A DNA stretch of 64,000 nt, taken from Haloterrigena sp. H1. GTDB lineage: Archaea; Halobacteriota; Halobacteria; Halobacteriales; Natrialbaceae. Positions within the stretch are counted from its first letter, which is position 1; every line of letters begins with the position of its first letter. Position numbers and translations under genes: made by a program. Under the pieces are notes generated by a model. That model was not told the origin of the DNA, searched no databases, and saw nothing but the letters and a program-made list of their open reading frames with translations. Location: NCBI RefSeq assembly GCF_005938085.1, contig NZ_SMZK01000001.1, forward strand, positions 1,488,001-1,552,000, in the 5' to 3' direction. This document shows, in pieces, positions 45,632 to 54,825 of the stretch.

Positions 45632-46198
45632 TTACTCCGACGCGGCCGCGAACTCGTCGACGATCGTCTCGCAAAAAGCCTCGAGATCGTCCGGATTCCG
45701 GCTCGTCACTAGACCGTCGTCGACGACGACTTCCTCGTCGACCCACTCGCCGCCCGCGTTGCGCACGTCCGTCTGGAGGCTGTGATAGGAAGTCAGCGTC
45801 CGGCCGTCGACGACGCCCGCTTCGATCAGTGCCCACGGTCCGTGACAGATCACGCCCGCGGGCTTGCCGTCCTCGAGGTGTTGCCGGAGGAGTTCCACGC
45901 CGTTTTCGTCGGTGCGAAGCGTGTCCGCGCCAACGGCCCCGCCCGGGACGATCAATGCGCCGTAGTCGTTCGCGGCGACCTCGGTGAACGCTTTCTCGAC
46001 GTCGTAGCTGTCGCTCCACTCGAGGTCGTTGTTCACCGTCTGTGCCTCGCCCGTCTCACTGCCGAGGACGTCGACGGTCGCGCCGGCGTCGGCGACGGCC
46101 GCCTTCGGGTCGGTGAACTCGATCTCTTCGCTACCTGCCGGGGCGAGGAAGATTCCGACGGTCGTTCCCTCGAGCGGCTGGCTGTCGGATTCGCTCAT
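45632..46198 (-). CDS. DJ-1/PfpI family protein
   Basis: A 188-residue protein. Flavodoxin-like core with nucleophile elbow PAGVICHGPWALIEAGVVDGRTLTSYHSLQTDVRNAGGEWVDEEVVVDDGLVTSRNPDDLEAF, where Cys in ICHGPW is the usual reactive cysteine. PfpI/DJ-1 members act as proteases, glyoxalases or deglycases under stress. ATG 46196-46198. Confidence 0.92.
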   Translation of the reverse strand: MSESDSQPLEGTTVGIFLAPAGSEEIEFTDPKAAVADAGATVDVLGSETGEAQTVNNDLEWSDSYDVEKAFTEVAANDYGALIVPGGAVGADTLRTDENGVELLRQHLEDGKPAGVICHGPWALIEAGVVDGRTLTSYHSLQTDVRNAGGEWVDEEVVVDDGLVTSRNPDDLEAFCETIVDEFAAASE

Positions 46199-46348
46199 AC
46201 CACGACGACGCCGGGCACGCAGACAAGTGGTGGACTTGCTGGTGCAACAAGCCACGGGGAGGGCGCGATCACGGGAGCCGGCGGGCGTCGCCGTCGCTGG
46301 CTGCTGACGTGTACCATTATACGCTCTCGTTACGTCGTCCCGAACGAC

Positions 46349-47314
46349 ATGCGCGCTGTACGCCTTCACGAACACGGTGACGCGGACGTACTGCAGGTAG
46401 ACGAGATCGACCGGCCCGAGCCGGCCGCGAACGAACTCTTGGTCGAGGTCGCCGCTGCGGGTGTCAACCCCGTCGACACCTACTTCCGGGACGGCTCGTA
46501 CGAGCCGGTCGGCGTCCCCTTCACGCCCGGCGTCGACGTCTCGGGCGTCGTCGCCGCGGTCGGAGACGCCGTCGACGGCTTCGAAGCGGGCGACCGCGTC
46601 TACGGCACCGGCATCGGAAACGGCGGCTTTCAGGGCTCTTACGCCGAGTACGCGACGATCCCGACCGACCGCGTCGTCCACCTCCCCGACGGTGCGGATC
46701 TGACCGAAGCCGGCGGGGCGGGCGTCGTCGCCGTCACCGCCTGGCGCGCGCTGATCGACCACGCCGGCCTCGAGCCCGCCGAGTACTGCCTGGTCCACGG
46801 CGGCTCGGGCGGCGTCGGCCACGCGGCCGTCCAGATCGGAGCCGCCGTGAGCGCGCGGGTGATCACGACGGCCGCCGAGGAGTACCACGACGCGCTCGCC
46901 GACTACGGCGCCGAAACGGTCCTGGATTATGGCCATGACGACCTCGCGAACGCGGTCCTCGAGGCCTCCGACGGCGGCGTCGACGCCGTGCTCGACCACC
47001 GGCTCGACGACTACCTGCAGTTCGACGCGGACGTGGCCGCGACGGGTGCCCGCGTCGTCGGCATCGGCGAAAACAGTCCCGATCCGGGCTTTACGAACGA
47101 CGGTGCCGCTCGCTCGAAGGACGTTACGTATCAATTCATGAGTATGTTTAACACGCCCGACCTGCGCGTCCCGCTGCGGGGCGTTGCCCACCTGATGAAC
47201 ACGGGTGCACTGTCGATCGACGTGGCACGAACCTACGACCTCGAGGAGGCCGCTGACGCACAACGCGCCGTCATGGACGAGAGTTTCCTGGGGAAACTCG
47301 TCGTCGAGCCGTAG
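46349..47314 (+). CDS. Zinc-independent quinone oxidoreductase (MDR superfamily)
   Basis: A 321-residue NADPH:quinone reductase-like protein: MRAVRLHEHGDADVLQVDEIDRPEPAANELLVEVAAAGVNPVDTYFR, NAD(P) motif YCLVHGGSGGVGHAAVQIGAA, and no zinc-cysteine lobe. The open frame extends far upstream but TATTATACG (46315-46322) about 30 bp before ATG 46349 sets a leaderless start. Convergent with a DUF7344 gene. Confidence 0.93.
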   Translation: MRAVRLHEHGDADVLQVDEIDRPEPAANELLVEVAAAGVNPVDTYFRDGSYEPVGVPFTPGVDVSGVVAAVGDAVDGFEAGDRVYGTGIGNGGFQGSYAEYATIPTDRVVHLPDGADLTEAGGAGVVAVTAWRALIDHAGLEPAEYCLVHGGSGGVGHAAVQIGAAVSARVITTAAEEYHDALADYGAETVLDYGHDDLANAVLEASDGGVDAVLDHRLDDYLQFDADVAATGARVVGIGENSPDPGFTNDGAARSKDVTYQFMSMFNTPDLRVPLRGVAHLMNTGALSIDVARTYDLEEAADAQRAVMDESFLGKLVVEP

Positions 47315-47325
47315 CCAGCGACCTG

Positions 47326-47727
47326 CTACTCGACGTTACCCAGTCCGCGGACGGCGTCGTCCCGCTCGAGCAGCATTCGGCCGCGCTCGCGGAGCGTGAC
47401 CGTCTCGGTTTTGGAGTCGTAGTCGATTACGTCCGCGGCGGCCAACTTCGGAATGTGGGTGTGGTGCAAGGAGATGCGAGCGGTCCGTCTCTCTCGCGGA
47501 GAGACGTCGCCGTGATCCGAGATCACGTTCGGTTCCGTTGCCGCTTCCCGGGCGGCGACTTCGACGGCGAGTTCCGTCAGCGTGGCCGAGCCGTCTCCGT
47601 CCTCGAGATACTGCAATACCGAGCGACGGTGGCGATGGGCCAACAGCTTCATCGCCGTATCGACGCCGTCGGACGCCGATTCGCCGAACGCAGAGAGGGT
47701 CTCGGGGGAACGGAGGAGTGGAATCAT
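47326..47727 (-). CDS. DUF7344 winged-helix protein
   Basis: A 133-residue haloarchaeal HTH protein: MKLLAHRHRRSVLQYLEDGDGSATLTELAVEVAARE, then RRTARISLHHTHIPKLAAADVIDYDSKTETVTLRERGRMLLE. Second DUF7344 protein of the window (see 29097). Target unknown. Ends 12 bp from the quinone oxidoreductase stop. Confidence 0.88.
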   Translation of the reverse strand: MIPLLRSPETLSAFGESASDGVDTAMKLLAHRHRRSVLQYLEDGDGSATLTELAVEVAAREAATEPNVISDHGDVSPRERRTARISLHHTHIPKLAAADVIDYDSKTETVTLRERGRMLLERDDAVRGLGNVE

Positions 47728-47879
47728 ACCATCCGTAGGTATCGGGCAGTACTTATACTGTCTGTCAAAGCACTTCGGCTATCGCTCGTCTGCGACCGGC
47801 TTCCGATAGCGACGACCCGTAGACGTGCTCGAGTAATCGCTCTGTCGGGAGTCCCTGTCGTGGAACGATGGCTGTGCAG

Positions 47880-48887
47880 CTACGCGAGGTCGGCGACGGC
47901 TTCCATCGTCGTCCGCTTGTCCTCCTCGGACAGTCCGTCGACGAACCCGACGCGGACGGCGTCGACGCCGTCGATCTCGCCGTAGGCTTCGACCCATTCG
48001 CGTACCTCTTCGGGAGTGCCTGCGGGGGCCAGTTCGTCGAGAACCTCGTCGGGTAAGGCTGCGGCCATCGCGTCGGTATCTCGCTCGTCCCACGCGGCCC
48101 GGATCTCCTCGACGACATCCGGGTAGCCCTGCTCTGCGACCGAATTCCCGTAGTAGGGACCGTACGCCCCGAGCATGAACGCGATCGTGCTGCGGGCCTT
48201 TTCGCGCGCTTTCTCACGATCCTCGGACGCCACCCCGCGAACGATCGGGGCCACACGCAGATCCGAGAGCTCCTTGTCCGCGAGGTCGGCACCGCGTTCC
48301 AAGTCCTCGAGTCGGTCTCGAAGGCCGTCTTTCGTGAACAGCTGTGGAGCCCAGCCGTCGCCGAAGCGGCCGGCCATTTCGGTGGCCTTCGGCCCAAGGG
48401 TTCCGAGGTCGATCGGTGGCGGGTTCTCGTGAGGGCCGCGCTCGTAGTTCAGCCCGGGAATCTCGAAGATCTCGCCCTCGTAGGCGGGGGTGCCGTCCTC
48501 GTAGACTCCGCGCATGATCTCGATCACTTCGCGGGTCCGGCGCAGCGGCCGGTCGAACTCCTCGCCGTGCCAGCGCTCAGTGATCGCCGGTGAACTCGGG
48601 CCGATCCCGAACCGGAACCGCCCGTCAGCGGCGTCTTGCATCGTCAGTGCCGTCTGGGCGAGCATCGCGGGCGTCCGCCCGTACGGCGAGATGACGTCGT
48701 TCGAGATGCCAAGTTCCTCGGTGCGGGCGGCGGCAAGCGTCAGCGGCGGGACGATGTTCCAGCCAGTCGTCTCGCCGACGGTGATCCGGTCAAATCCCAG
48801 TTCTTCGGCCTGGACGGCCCGCTCAGCGACTCCCTGTGGCCGGTCGTAGTCGCCGAGTTGCACCAGTAGATCCAGATCGACAGTCAC
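47880..48887 (-). CDS. LLM-class F420-dependent oxidoreductase (TIGR04024-like)
   Basis: A 335-residue luciferase-like (LLM) TIM-barrel protein: LDLLVQLGDYDRPQGVAERAVQAEELGFDRITVGETTGWNIVPPLTLAAARTEELGISNDVISPYGRTPAMLAQTALTMQDAADGRFRFGIGPSS. It resembles the haloarchaeal TIGR04024 group that uses coenzyme F420. Start is GTG 48885-48887: GGAGGGG (48900-48894) sits six bases before it as a strong ribosome site. The ATG at 48902 would put this site inside the coding region. Confidence 0.88.
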   Translation of the reverse strand: MTVDLDLLVQLGDYDRPQGVAERAVQAEELGFDRITVGETTGWNIVPPLTLAAARTEELGISNDVISPYGRTPAMLAQTALTMQDAADGRFRFGIGPSSPAITERWHGEEFDRPLRRTREVIEIMRGVYEDGTPAYEGEIFEIPGLNYERGPHENPPPIDLGTLGPKATEMAGRFGDGWAPQLFTKDGLRDRLEDLERGADLADKELSDLRVAPIVRGVASEDREKAREKARSTIAFMLGAYGPYYGNSVAEQGYPDVVEEIRAAWDERDTDAMAAALPDEVLDELAPAGTPEEVREWVEAYGEIDGVDAVRVGFVDGLSEEDKRTTMEAVADLA

Positions 48888-48893
48888 GGCACG

Positions 48894-48900
48894 CCCCTCC
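48894..48900 (-). promoter_or_regulatory. Ribosome binding site deciding a GTG start
   Basis: GGAGGGG six bases before GTG 48887 of the LLM oxidoreductase. Confidence 0.6.
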
Positions 48901-49089
48901 ATGTCAGTCCTCGAGTCGCAACTCGCAGTCTCATCACCGCACACCGCGGCACGAACTCACATAAAACGGTCGCGTTTCCATCGTCTCCCACATGGAGCCG
49001 TTCCGTCACTGGAGCGCAAAGCGATCCGCGCTGGTTCGTCAGGAGGACCGTCGGAACGCTTATCATGTCTTCGTGAGATCACGAGTGCA

Positions 49090-49956
49090 ATGGAACGGCG
49101 TCGATTTCTCGCGTGTGCGTCTGCCGCTGTCGCCGGGACTGTCGGCGCGTCCGGCCCCGTCTCGGCCAGCGACGGCGATCCCCTCACGGTCGAAGTCGTC
49201 CGCCACGCGTCCATCGAGCCCACCAACAGCGCGATCCGGTTCGTGTTCGAAGGCGTACGGCTGTTCACCCAGACGTGGACGGACGCGACGCCGGGATCGG
49301 CCACGGTGGACCTCGACGTGATGACGGTCGCCGACTTCGACATCGAGCCGTCGTACGAGGCGACGCTCGATGCGATCGAAGTCGACGATGCGCTCGGGGC
49401 CGATCGGACGCCCGAGACGGTGACGCTGTTCGTCATCGACGACGGGAGGGCCAGTGCAGGGGCGATGCGGTCGTACGCTGGCGACGACGGTCGTGAGAGC
49501 GGAGCGCCGGGTGCGTATGGCTACGTCAACACTGCACTCGGCGGGCTGTTTGGCGCGGGTGTCGGGATGCCCCGGCCGCTGATTCGGAACTTCACGGCCC
49601 ACGAGTGCGGCCATGCGGTACTCGGCTGGGCGGAGTTCCCACACTACCCGGCGGACGCGACCATTCGGGACCCATCGCCGGGACTGCGCGCCCACAGCTG
49701 TGGCGCACAGGATCATCCTGCGGCCAGCGGCTGGTTCGTCAACCACGGGATTACCGTGATGGCGACCGGGTACTCGGCACGGGAGAGTCGAAATACGCCG
49801 CGGGAACACAGGTTCGCCACGGAGCAGGGAGCAGTGAGCGAGGCCGTCGCCCCCGTCGGCGAGTCGTGGTCGTACATCAACATGGACTACGTCCCCACGT
49901 TCTCGCAGACGGCTCGAGCGGCGATGGGCGACCACTACCGGCAGTTCATCTCGTGA
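49090..49956 (+). CDS. Tat-exported putative zinc metalloprotease (HECGH)
   Basis: A 288-residue protein. MERRRFLACASAAVAGTVGASGPVSAS is a Tat signal. The mature part holds RNFTAHECGHAVLGWAEFPHY, an HExxH-type zinc motif with a cysteine inserted (HECGH), followed by LRAHSCGAQDHPAASGWFVNHGITVMATGYS, perhaps supplying more ligands. No known peptidase family is recognised. ATG 49090-49092 is chosen because it starts the signal peptide. Palindrome copy 6 begins 4 bases after the stop. Function is inferred from the motif only. Confidence 0.7.
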   Translation: MERRRFLACASAAVAGTVGASGPVSASDGDPLTVEVVRHASIEPTNSAIRFVFEGVRLFTQTWTDATPGSATVDLDVMTVADFDIEPSYEATLDAIEVDDALGADRTPETVTLFVIDDGRASAGAMRSYAGDDGRESGAPGAYGYVNTALGGLFGAGVGMPRPLIRNFTAHECGHAVLGWAEFPHYPADATIRDPSPGLRAHSCGAQDHPAASGWFVNHGITVMATGYSARESRNTPREHRFATEQGAVSEAVAPVGESWSYINMDYVPTFSQTARAAMGDHYRQFIS

Positions 49957-49959
49957 GTT

Positions 49960-50040
49960 ATACGGTCTGCTGGACCGTGTGACCGGTGCACCCACAGAAC
50001 AATCGTGGGTGCCCCGCCACTGACGTACAGTAGTCCGTAT
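49960..50040. repeat. Dispersed nested palindrome, copy 6
   Basis: An 81-bp copy: ends ATACGGTCTGCTG and CAGTAGTCCGTAT; inner stem CGGTGCACCCAC with GTGGGTGCCCCG. It lies four bases beyond the preceding stop codon, oriented like copies 4 and 7. Confidence 0.8.
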
Positions 50041-50182
50041 ATTGAGGGGCGGTCCCACTGCCGTCGGGTCCGTCGGATAGGGAACCGAGACGGAGTATTT
50101 ATTGCAAGACGGTGAGTCTGTCGCAGATACTGCAGCCTGTTGCCGGTGAGTGACCGGTGGTACGATACTCGACATCTCAAAT

Positions 50183-51730
50183 ATGACTCGGAGGCTTCAC
50201 GTCGACGTCCGATCCAGTTGTAGTCTCGTCGGAACGGTGCTGAAGTACCTCTCACTGACGCTCCTGTTTCCGACCGTCGTCGCACTGTACTACCGAGAAT
50301 CCCCACTGCCCTTCCTCGTCGCGCTGGTCGTCGCTGTTTCCGTCGGGACGGTCCTCGAGCGCCTCGAGCCCGACCCCACGCTCGAGCATCGCGAGGCCTT
50401 TCTGCTGGTCGCGCTGACGTGGTTCGTCGTCCCGCTGGTGGGAACGATTCCGTATCTCGTCGCCGGGACGGGGACGATCGCAGATCCCGTCAACGCGCTG
50501 TTCGAGAGCATGAGCGGGTTTACGACGACGGGCGCGACGGTCATGGGAAGTATCTCCGTCGAGACTCATTCGCGGTCGATCATGATGTGGCGACAGCTCA
50601 CCCAGTGGCTCGGCGGGATGGGTATTCTCGTCCTCATGATCGCGATCCTCTCGGAGCTCTCCGTCGGTGGGACCCAGATCATCCGCGAGGAAGCGCCGGG
50701 CATCGAAGTCGAGAAACTAACACCGCGGATCAGAGAGACCGCGCGGGCGCTGTGGCTGATCTACGCCTGGTTTACGCTCGCCGCCGTGCTCGTCTACTAC
50801 GGACTTCACCTCGCAGGAGTGGCCCCGAACATGACCTTCTACAACGCCGTCGCACACGCACTCACGTCGCTGCCGACCGGCGGCTTCTCGCCGGAGGGGC
50901 GCAGCGCCGAGGCGTTCGAACCGATCGTCCAGTGGGCGATCATGGTCTTCATGGTCGTCGCCGGGACGAACTTCGCGCTCTACTGGTACGCCTGGCGTGG
51001 CCGCCTCGAGCGGCTGACCGGCAACGCCGAGTTCCGATCCTACCTGCTGTCGATGGGGATCGTCGGCGGCCTCCTCTCCGCGCTGCTCTTTCTCGGCGTC
51101 GGCCTCACGACCGTTCCCGAGGGAGTCGCGACGATTCCGGGCAGCCTCGAGCGATCGCTGCGCCACGGCCTCTTCCAGACGCTCGCGATCGTGACGACGA
51201 CCGGCTACGCCAGCATGGACTTCAACACGTGGAGCGAGTCGACACAGGTGATCCTCCTCTTCGCGATGTTTCTGGGCGGCTCTGCGGGCTCGGCGGCCGG
51301 CTCGATCAAGATCGTTCGCTGGTACGTCGTCGGGAAGTCCATGCGACGCGAACTCTTCAAGCTCGTCCACCCGAGGGCAGTTCGTCCAGTTCGGATGGGC
51401 GGCGTCGGCGACGTCATCGACGAGGAGACGATCCACAGCATCTTCGTCTTCATCGCACTGTTCCTGACGCTGTTCGTCGTCTCGAGCGTCCTGTTGTTCC
51501 TCGATTCCTATCGCACGCCCGGGCTCTCGCTGTCAGCACTCGAGGCGACGAGTGCCGTGATCGCGACGCTGGGGAACGTCGGTCCGGGCGTCGGCGTCGT
51601 CGGGCCGATGAACAGCTACGACCCCTTCTCCAACGCCGCGAAGCTCTACATGGTCTTCCTGATGTGGATCGGCCGCCTCGAAATCCTCTCCGTGCTGGTC
51701 ATCCTGACGCCGGCGTACTGGCGCTCGTAG
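50183..51730 (+). CDS. trkH: TrkH-type potassium transport subunit
   Basis: A 515-residue membrane protein of the Trk/Ktr/HKT family. Four pore-loop repeats are seen: FESMSGFTTTGATVMG, HALTSLPTGGFSPEG, LAIVTTTGYASMDFN and ATLGNVGPGVGVVG, with selectivity-type Gly. It forms the K+ channel-like core that, with a TrkA-type RCK subunit, brings in potassium. No trkA lies beside it. ATG 50183 is used: a TATA-like TATTTATTG is near 50094, so a leader of about 60 bases is likely. Confidence 0.95.
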   Translation: MTRRLHVDVRSSCSLVGTVLKYLSLTLLFPTVVALYYRESPLPFLVALVVAVSVGTVLERLEPDPTLEHREAFLLVALTWFVVPLVGTIPYLVAGTGTIADPVNALFESMSGFTTTGATVMGSISVETHSRSIMMWRQLTQWLGGMGILVLMIAILSELSVGGTQIIREEAPGIEVEKLTPRIRETARALWLIYAWFTLAAVLVYYGLHLAGVAPNMTFYNAVAHALTSLPTGGFSPEGRSAEAFEPIVQWAIMVFMVVAGTNFALYWYAWRGRLERLTGNAEFRSYLLSMGIVGGLLSALLFLGVGLTTVPEGVATIPGSLERSLRHGLFQTLAIVTTTGYASMDFNTWSESTQVILLFAMFLGGSAGSAAGSIKIVRWYVVGKSMRRELFKLVHPRAVRPVRMGGVGDVIDEETIHSIFVFIALFLTLFVVSSVLLFLDSYRTPGLSLSALEATSAVIATLGNVGPGVGVVGPMNSYDPFSNAAKLYMVFLMWIGRLEILSVLVILTPAYWRS

Positions 51731-51731
51731 C

Positions 51732-53420
51732 TCAGTCGTGGACCAGCACGTCGAGCACGTCCGGCCCGTCGCGGGCCAGCGCGTCCTCGAGTGCCCCTTC
51801 TATCCCGTCGGGTGTCTCGATCTGTTCGGCGCGTGCGCCGTGGCTCTCGGCGTTTTTGACGAGATCGACTCCCGGCTCGAAGTCCATGCCGACGAAGTCG
51901 TAGTCGTCCTCGGTGCCACCCATGAGGCCGAGCGTGTTGTCCTTGAGGATGCGGTAGTTACGGTTGTCCGAAATGACGACCGTCAGATCGAGATCGTAGC
52001 GAGCGGCGCTGTAGATCGAGTGGGGATAGTACTGGTAGGAGCCGTCGCCGATAAAGCCGACCACGTCGCGGGGGCCGTCCCGCTGTGCTTCCGCGACGGC
52101 GGCGCCGACCGCTGCCGGCAGCCCGTAGCCGAGGCCGCCACCCTTGTTCGAGATGTACTGTTCGGGCTCGAGGTCCCACCGGTTGAGCATGACGAACTTC
52201 GAGGTGACGCCCTCGTCGACGATGGCAGCGTCGCCCGCGACGCGTTCCATGGCGTCGACCAGTTGGGCCTTCGAAGCGCGTGGGTCGTCTCCATTTCCTT
52301 CGCCGTAGTCGCCAAGCTTAGCTTCGACCAGATCCGGGGCCTCGGCGACTGCCTCGAGTCGCTCGGCAACGACGTCCTCGGAAAGTCGCCCCTGAACGCG
52401 TTCGGTAAGGTCCTCCAAGACGAGTCCGGGATCACCGACCACGGCCGCATCGGCGGGCTGATTTTTGCCAACCTGCCAGGCGTCGTCGCTGACGTGGATA
52501 CAGGTGGTGTCGGCGTCGACCAGCGCCTCGTCGTGGCGGGTCAGCGTCGTGTTCGTCGAGACGCCGACGAAGCAGATCGTGTCGGTGTCCAGCAACATCG
52601 TGGCGAGTTCCTCGCTCGTCGGTAGATACGAGACCCACTGCTCGTGGTCGGTCGGGAAGTCGGCCTCGCTCGAGAGGATCTCGCCGTGGACGCGCGCTCC
52701 CGTCGCCTCCGCGAGGTCGACCGCCGCGGCGACGGCGTCGGCACCCGAGCGGGCGACGCCATCGCCGACGACCAGCACCGGCTCGTCGGCTTCGACCAGC
52801 AGATCGGCAGCGTACTCGAGCTGTGCTGGATCGCCACCGCCGGCGTTCGGAATCGGGCCAAGCCGCTCGGGCTCGGCGTCGGTTTCGGCCATCGTCACGT
52901 CCAGCGGCAACGCGAGGAAGACGGGGCCGGTCGGGGGCGTCATCGCGACCCGGAACGCCCGCCGGAGCATCGTCGGCAGCGCCGCCACGTCGCGGACCTC
53001 GTCGGACCACTTGCAGAACTGCCGGGCCATGTCGGCGAGCCGGCCCGAGAGGATCGGCTCCTCGTGACGGAAGTCGGTGCTGTGATTGCCCGCGGTCACG
53101 ACCAGTGGCGCGCCGGCGATCTTGGCCGCATAGAGGTTGCCAAGCCCGTGGGCCAGCCCGGGCGTGATGTGGAGGTTCGCTACGCCGACCGGCGTGATCG
53201 AGTCGTCGTGATGGGCGTGATACCGTCGCCGCTGAGCGTAGCCGCCAGCCATCCCGACTGCGATGTCCTCGTGGAGTCCGAGGCGGTACTCGAGGTCGCT
53301 CTTTCCGATCGCCTCCATGATCGGCAACTCGGTCGTCCCGGGATTTCCGAAGACGTAATCGATGCCGTAGGACTCGAGGGCATCGGCGATGAGTTCCGCG
53401 CCGGTGTAGCCGTCCGTCAT
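51732..53420 (-). CDS. Thiamine-diphosphate-dependent decarboxylase/synthase (benzoylformate decarboxylase-like)
   Basis: A 562-residue ThDP enzyme of the acetolactate-synthase/benzoylformate-decarboxylase family. N-terminal Pyr domain has GYTGAELIADALESYGIDYVFGNPGTTELPIM with catalytic Glu in GLHEDIAVGMA; PP domain has GFIGDGSYQYYPHSIYSAARYDLDLTVVISDNRNYRI (GDG...N motif). The HH in RRRYHAHHDDS suggests a decarboxylase active-site loop. Substrate not determined. ATG 53418-53420 is used; in-frame GTG 53435 also possible. Ends two bases from trkH stop (convergent). Confidence 0.88.
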   Translation of the reverse strand: MTDGYTGAELIADALESYGIDYVFGNPGTTELPIMEAIGKSDLEYRLGLHEDIAVGMAGGYAQRRRYHAHHDDSITPVGVANLHITPGLAHGLGNLYAAKIAGAPLVVTAGNHSTDFRHEEPILSGRLADMARQFCKWSDEVRDVAALPTMLRRAFRVAMTPPTGPVFLALPLDVTMAETDAEPERLGPIPNAGGGDPAQLEYAADLLVEADEPVLVVGDGVARSGADAVAAAVDLAEATGARVHGEILSSEADFPTDHEQWVSYLPTSEELATMLLDTDTICFVGVSTNTTLTRHDEALVDADTTCIHVSDDAWQVGKNQPADAAVVGDPGLVLEDLTERVQGRLSEDVVAERLEAVAEAPDLVEAKLGDYGEGNGDDPRASKAQLVDAMERVAGDAAIVDEGVTSKFVMLNRWDLEPEQYISNKGGGLGYGLPAAVGAAVAEAQRDGPRDVVGFIGDGSYQYYPHSIYSAARYDLDLTVVISDNRNYRILKDNTLGLMGGTEDDYDFVGMDFEPGVDLVKNAESHGARAEQIETPDGIEGALEDALARDGPDVLDVLVHD

Positions 53421-53529
53421 GCCGTTCCGTGTCACGGCAGTTCACATCAAGCTATGCGTTTCGACTGATCGGTTCCAGCAGGTGTGGTCCCGACCCGGGT
53501 ATTATACGACAGTTCGTTGTCGCTCGGGT

Positions 53530-54390
53530 ATGGCCATCGCGAGGGACGGAACTGGGATGGATTCGACGGCTCGAGCACTCTGGTCGCAGGTCCATCCCGT
53601 CTTTATGACGCCGCCGCTGGCGGCGTCGCTGTTCGGTGCGATCCTCGCCGGCACTGTCGATCCGCTGCTCGCGGCGATTCATCTCGTCGCGATGTTCGCA
53701 GCAGTCTATACGGCCCACGTCAAGGATGGCTACGTCGATTTCTACGTCCGGGACGAGGACGACGACCATCCGCTGACCGAACGGGGCTGTCGGCTCGCAC
53801 TCGGGCTGTCGACGGCGACGGTCGGGCTGTGTTGTGTCGTTCTCGCGGTCCTCGTCGACGCCATCGCGGCCATGTTGGTCGTCCCGACGTGGCTAATTGC
53901 CTACCACCACGCACCACAGCTCGATACGAACCCCGTGACGGCGACGACCGGCTACCCGCTCGGGATTGCACTGTCGGTGCTCGGCGGCTACTACGTGCAA
54001 GCGACGACGATTAGTGCCGTCTCACTCGCGTTCGCCGTCGTCTTTCTCACTCTCCTGTCGGGCATCAAGGTGATTGACGACGCACAGGACTACGCGTACG
54101 ACCGCTCGATCGAGAAACGAACCGTCGCGGTCGCAGTCGGCCCCGATCGTGCTTACGACGTCGCTTATGGGTTGATGGCGGTCGCCCTGGTGGCCGTCAT
54201 CGGGTTCGCCATCGTGCGGCTCTTCCCCGTCACGGCGCTTCTCGCGGCGCTCGTGTTCGCAGCGGTCGCGGGCATCGCACGACGGGCCGGCCCCGAACTC
54301 GCGACCATGTTGCTCATCCGGGGCTCGTATCTCTTTCTCGCCGTTCTCGTCGCAGCCGTTCAGTTCGAGCCCCTTGCCGGGCTCGTCTGA
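53530..54390 (+). CDS. UbiA-family prenyltransferase
   Basis: A 286-residue membrane protein with eight or so helices. Two Asp-rich motifs mark UbiA enzymes: KDGYVDFYVRDEDDD and DDAQDYAYDRSIEKRT, which bind the Mg-prenyl diphosphate. Product could be a menaquinone, tocopherol-like or lipid precursor; not decided. ATG 53530 is used because TATTATACG (53500-53508) is about 28 bp before it; the longer frame up to 53419 would precede the transcript. Confidence 0.87.
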   Translation: MAIARDGTGMDSTARALWSQVHPVFMTPPLAASLFGAILAGTVDPLLAAIHLVAMFAAVYTAHVKDGYVDFYVRDEDDDHPLTERGCRLALGLSTATVGLCCVVLAVLVDAIAAMLVVPTWLIAYHHAPQLDTNPVTATTGYPLGIALSVLGGYYVQATTISAVSLAFAVVFLTLLSGIKVIDDAQDYAYDRSIEKRTVAVAVGPDRAYDVAYGLMAVALVAVIGFAIVRLFPVTALLAALVFAAVAGIARRAGPELATMLLIRGSYLFLAVLVAAVQFEPLAGLV

Positions 54391-54447
54391 GCAGCGAACA
54401 GAATTGGTGCCGGCGCTGTTTTGAATCAGTGCCATAGCGCCTATCGG

Positions 54448-54681
54448 CTACGATTCGCAGCGCTGACAGCCCGATCGCAGGCGAAACACCACTCCGATGA
54501 GACCGAGCGTGACGACTGTGGCCAGCAACTGGACGAGTCCGCTACTCAGCCCGACAACGGTGGCACCACCAGCAACGGCGGACCCGCCAGCGACGGCAAC
54601 GGTTCCGGAGCCGACACAACAGAAACTCGCCAGCGTCGCAAGCCCCAGCAGCGACCCTCGAGAGGCAGACTCCTCGTCCAT
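54448..54681 (-). CDS. Small membrane protein with Cys pair, MerT-like length
   Basis: A 77-residue hydrophobic protein: MDEESASRGSLLGLATLASFCCVGSGTVAVAGGSAVAGGATVVGLSSGLVQLLATVVTLGLIGVVFRLRSGCQRCES. A CC in the first helix and a CQRC at the C-terminus recall small mercury/copper transporters, but homology is not clear. It is 144 bp from the thioredoxin copy 2 stop, same direction. Soft-metal or thiol-related function is inference. Confidence 0.7.
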   Translation of the reverse strand: MDEESASRGSLLGLATLASFCCVGSGTVAVAGGSAVAGGATVVGLSSGLVQLLATVVTLGLIGVVFRLRSGCQRCES

Positions 54682-54825
54682 ACCCAGCGTTCGATCGGGC
54701 GGAAAAAAGGTGTTGTGGCGGTTTGCTGGCGCGGCAACTGCACGACTCCATCGGCACAGAAAGAGACAGCTACGTTCGATCGGCGTCCCGTCGCTCTCGC
54801 TGGGTCGCGTGGGGCAGCGATTCGA

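Noticed and set aside
45632..47263. Minus-strand frame of 543 codons fused to the DJ-1/PfpI gene
   Set aside because: Only the last 188 codons are protein-like; the upstream part is antisense to the quinone oxidoreductase gene.
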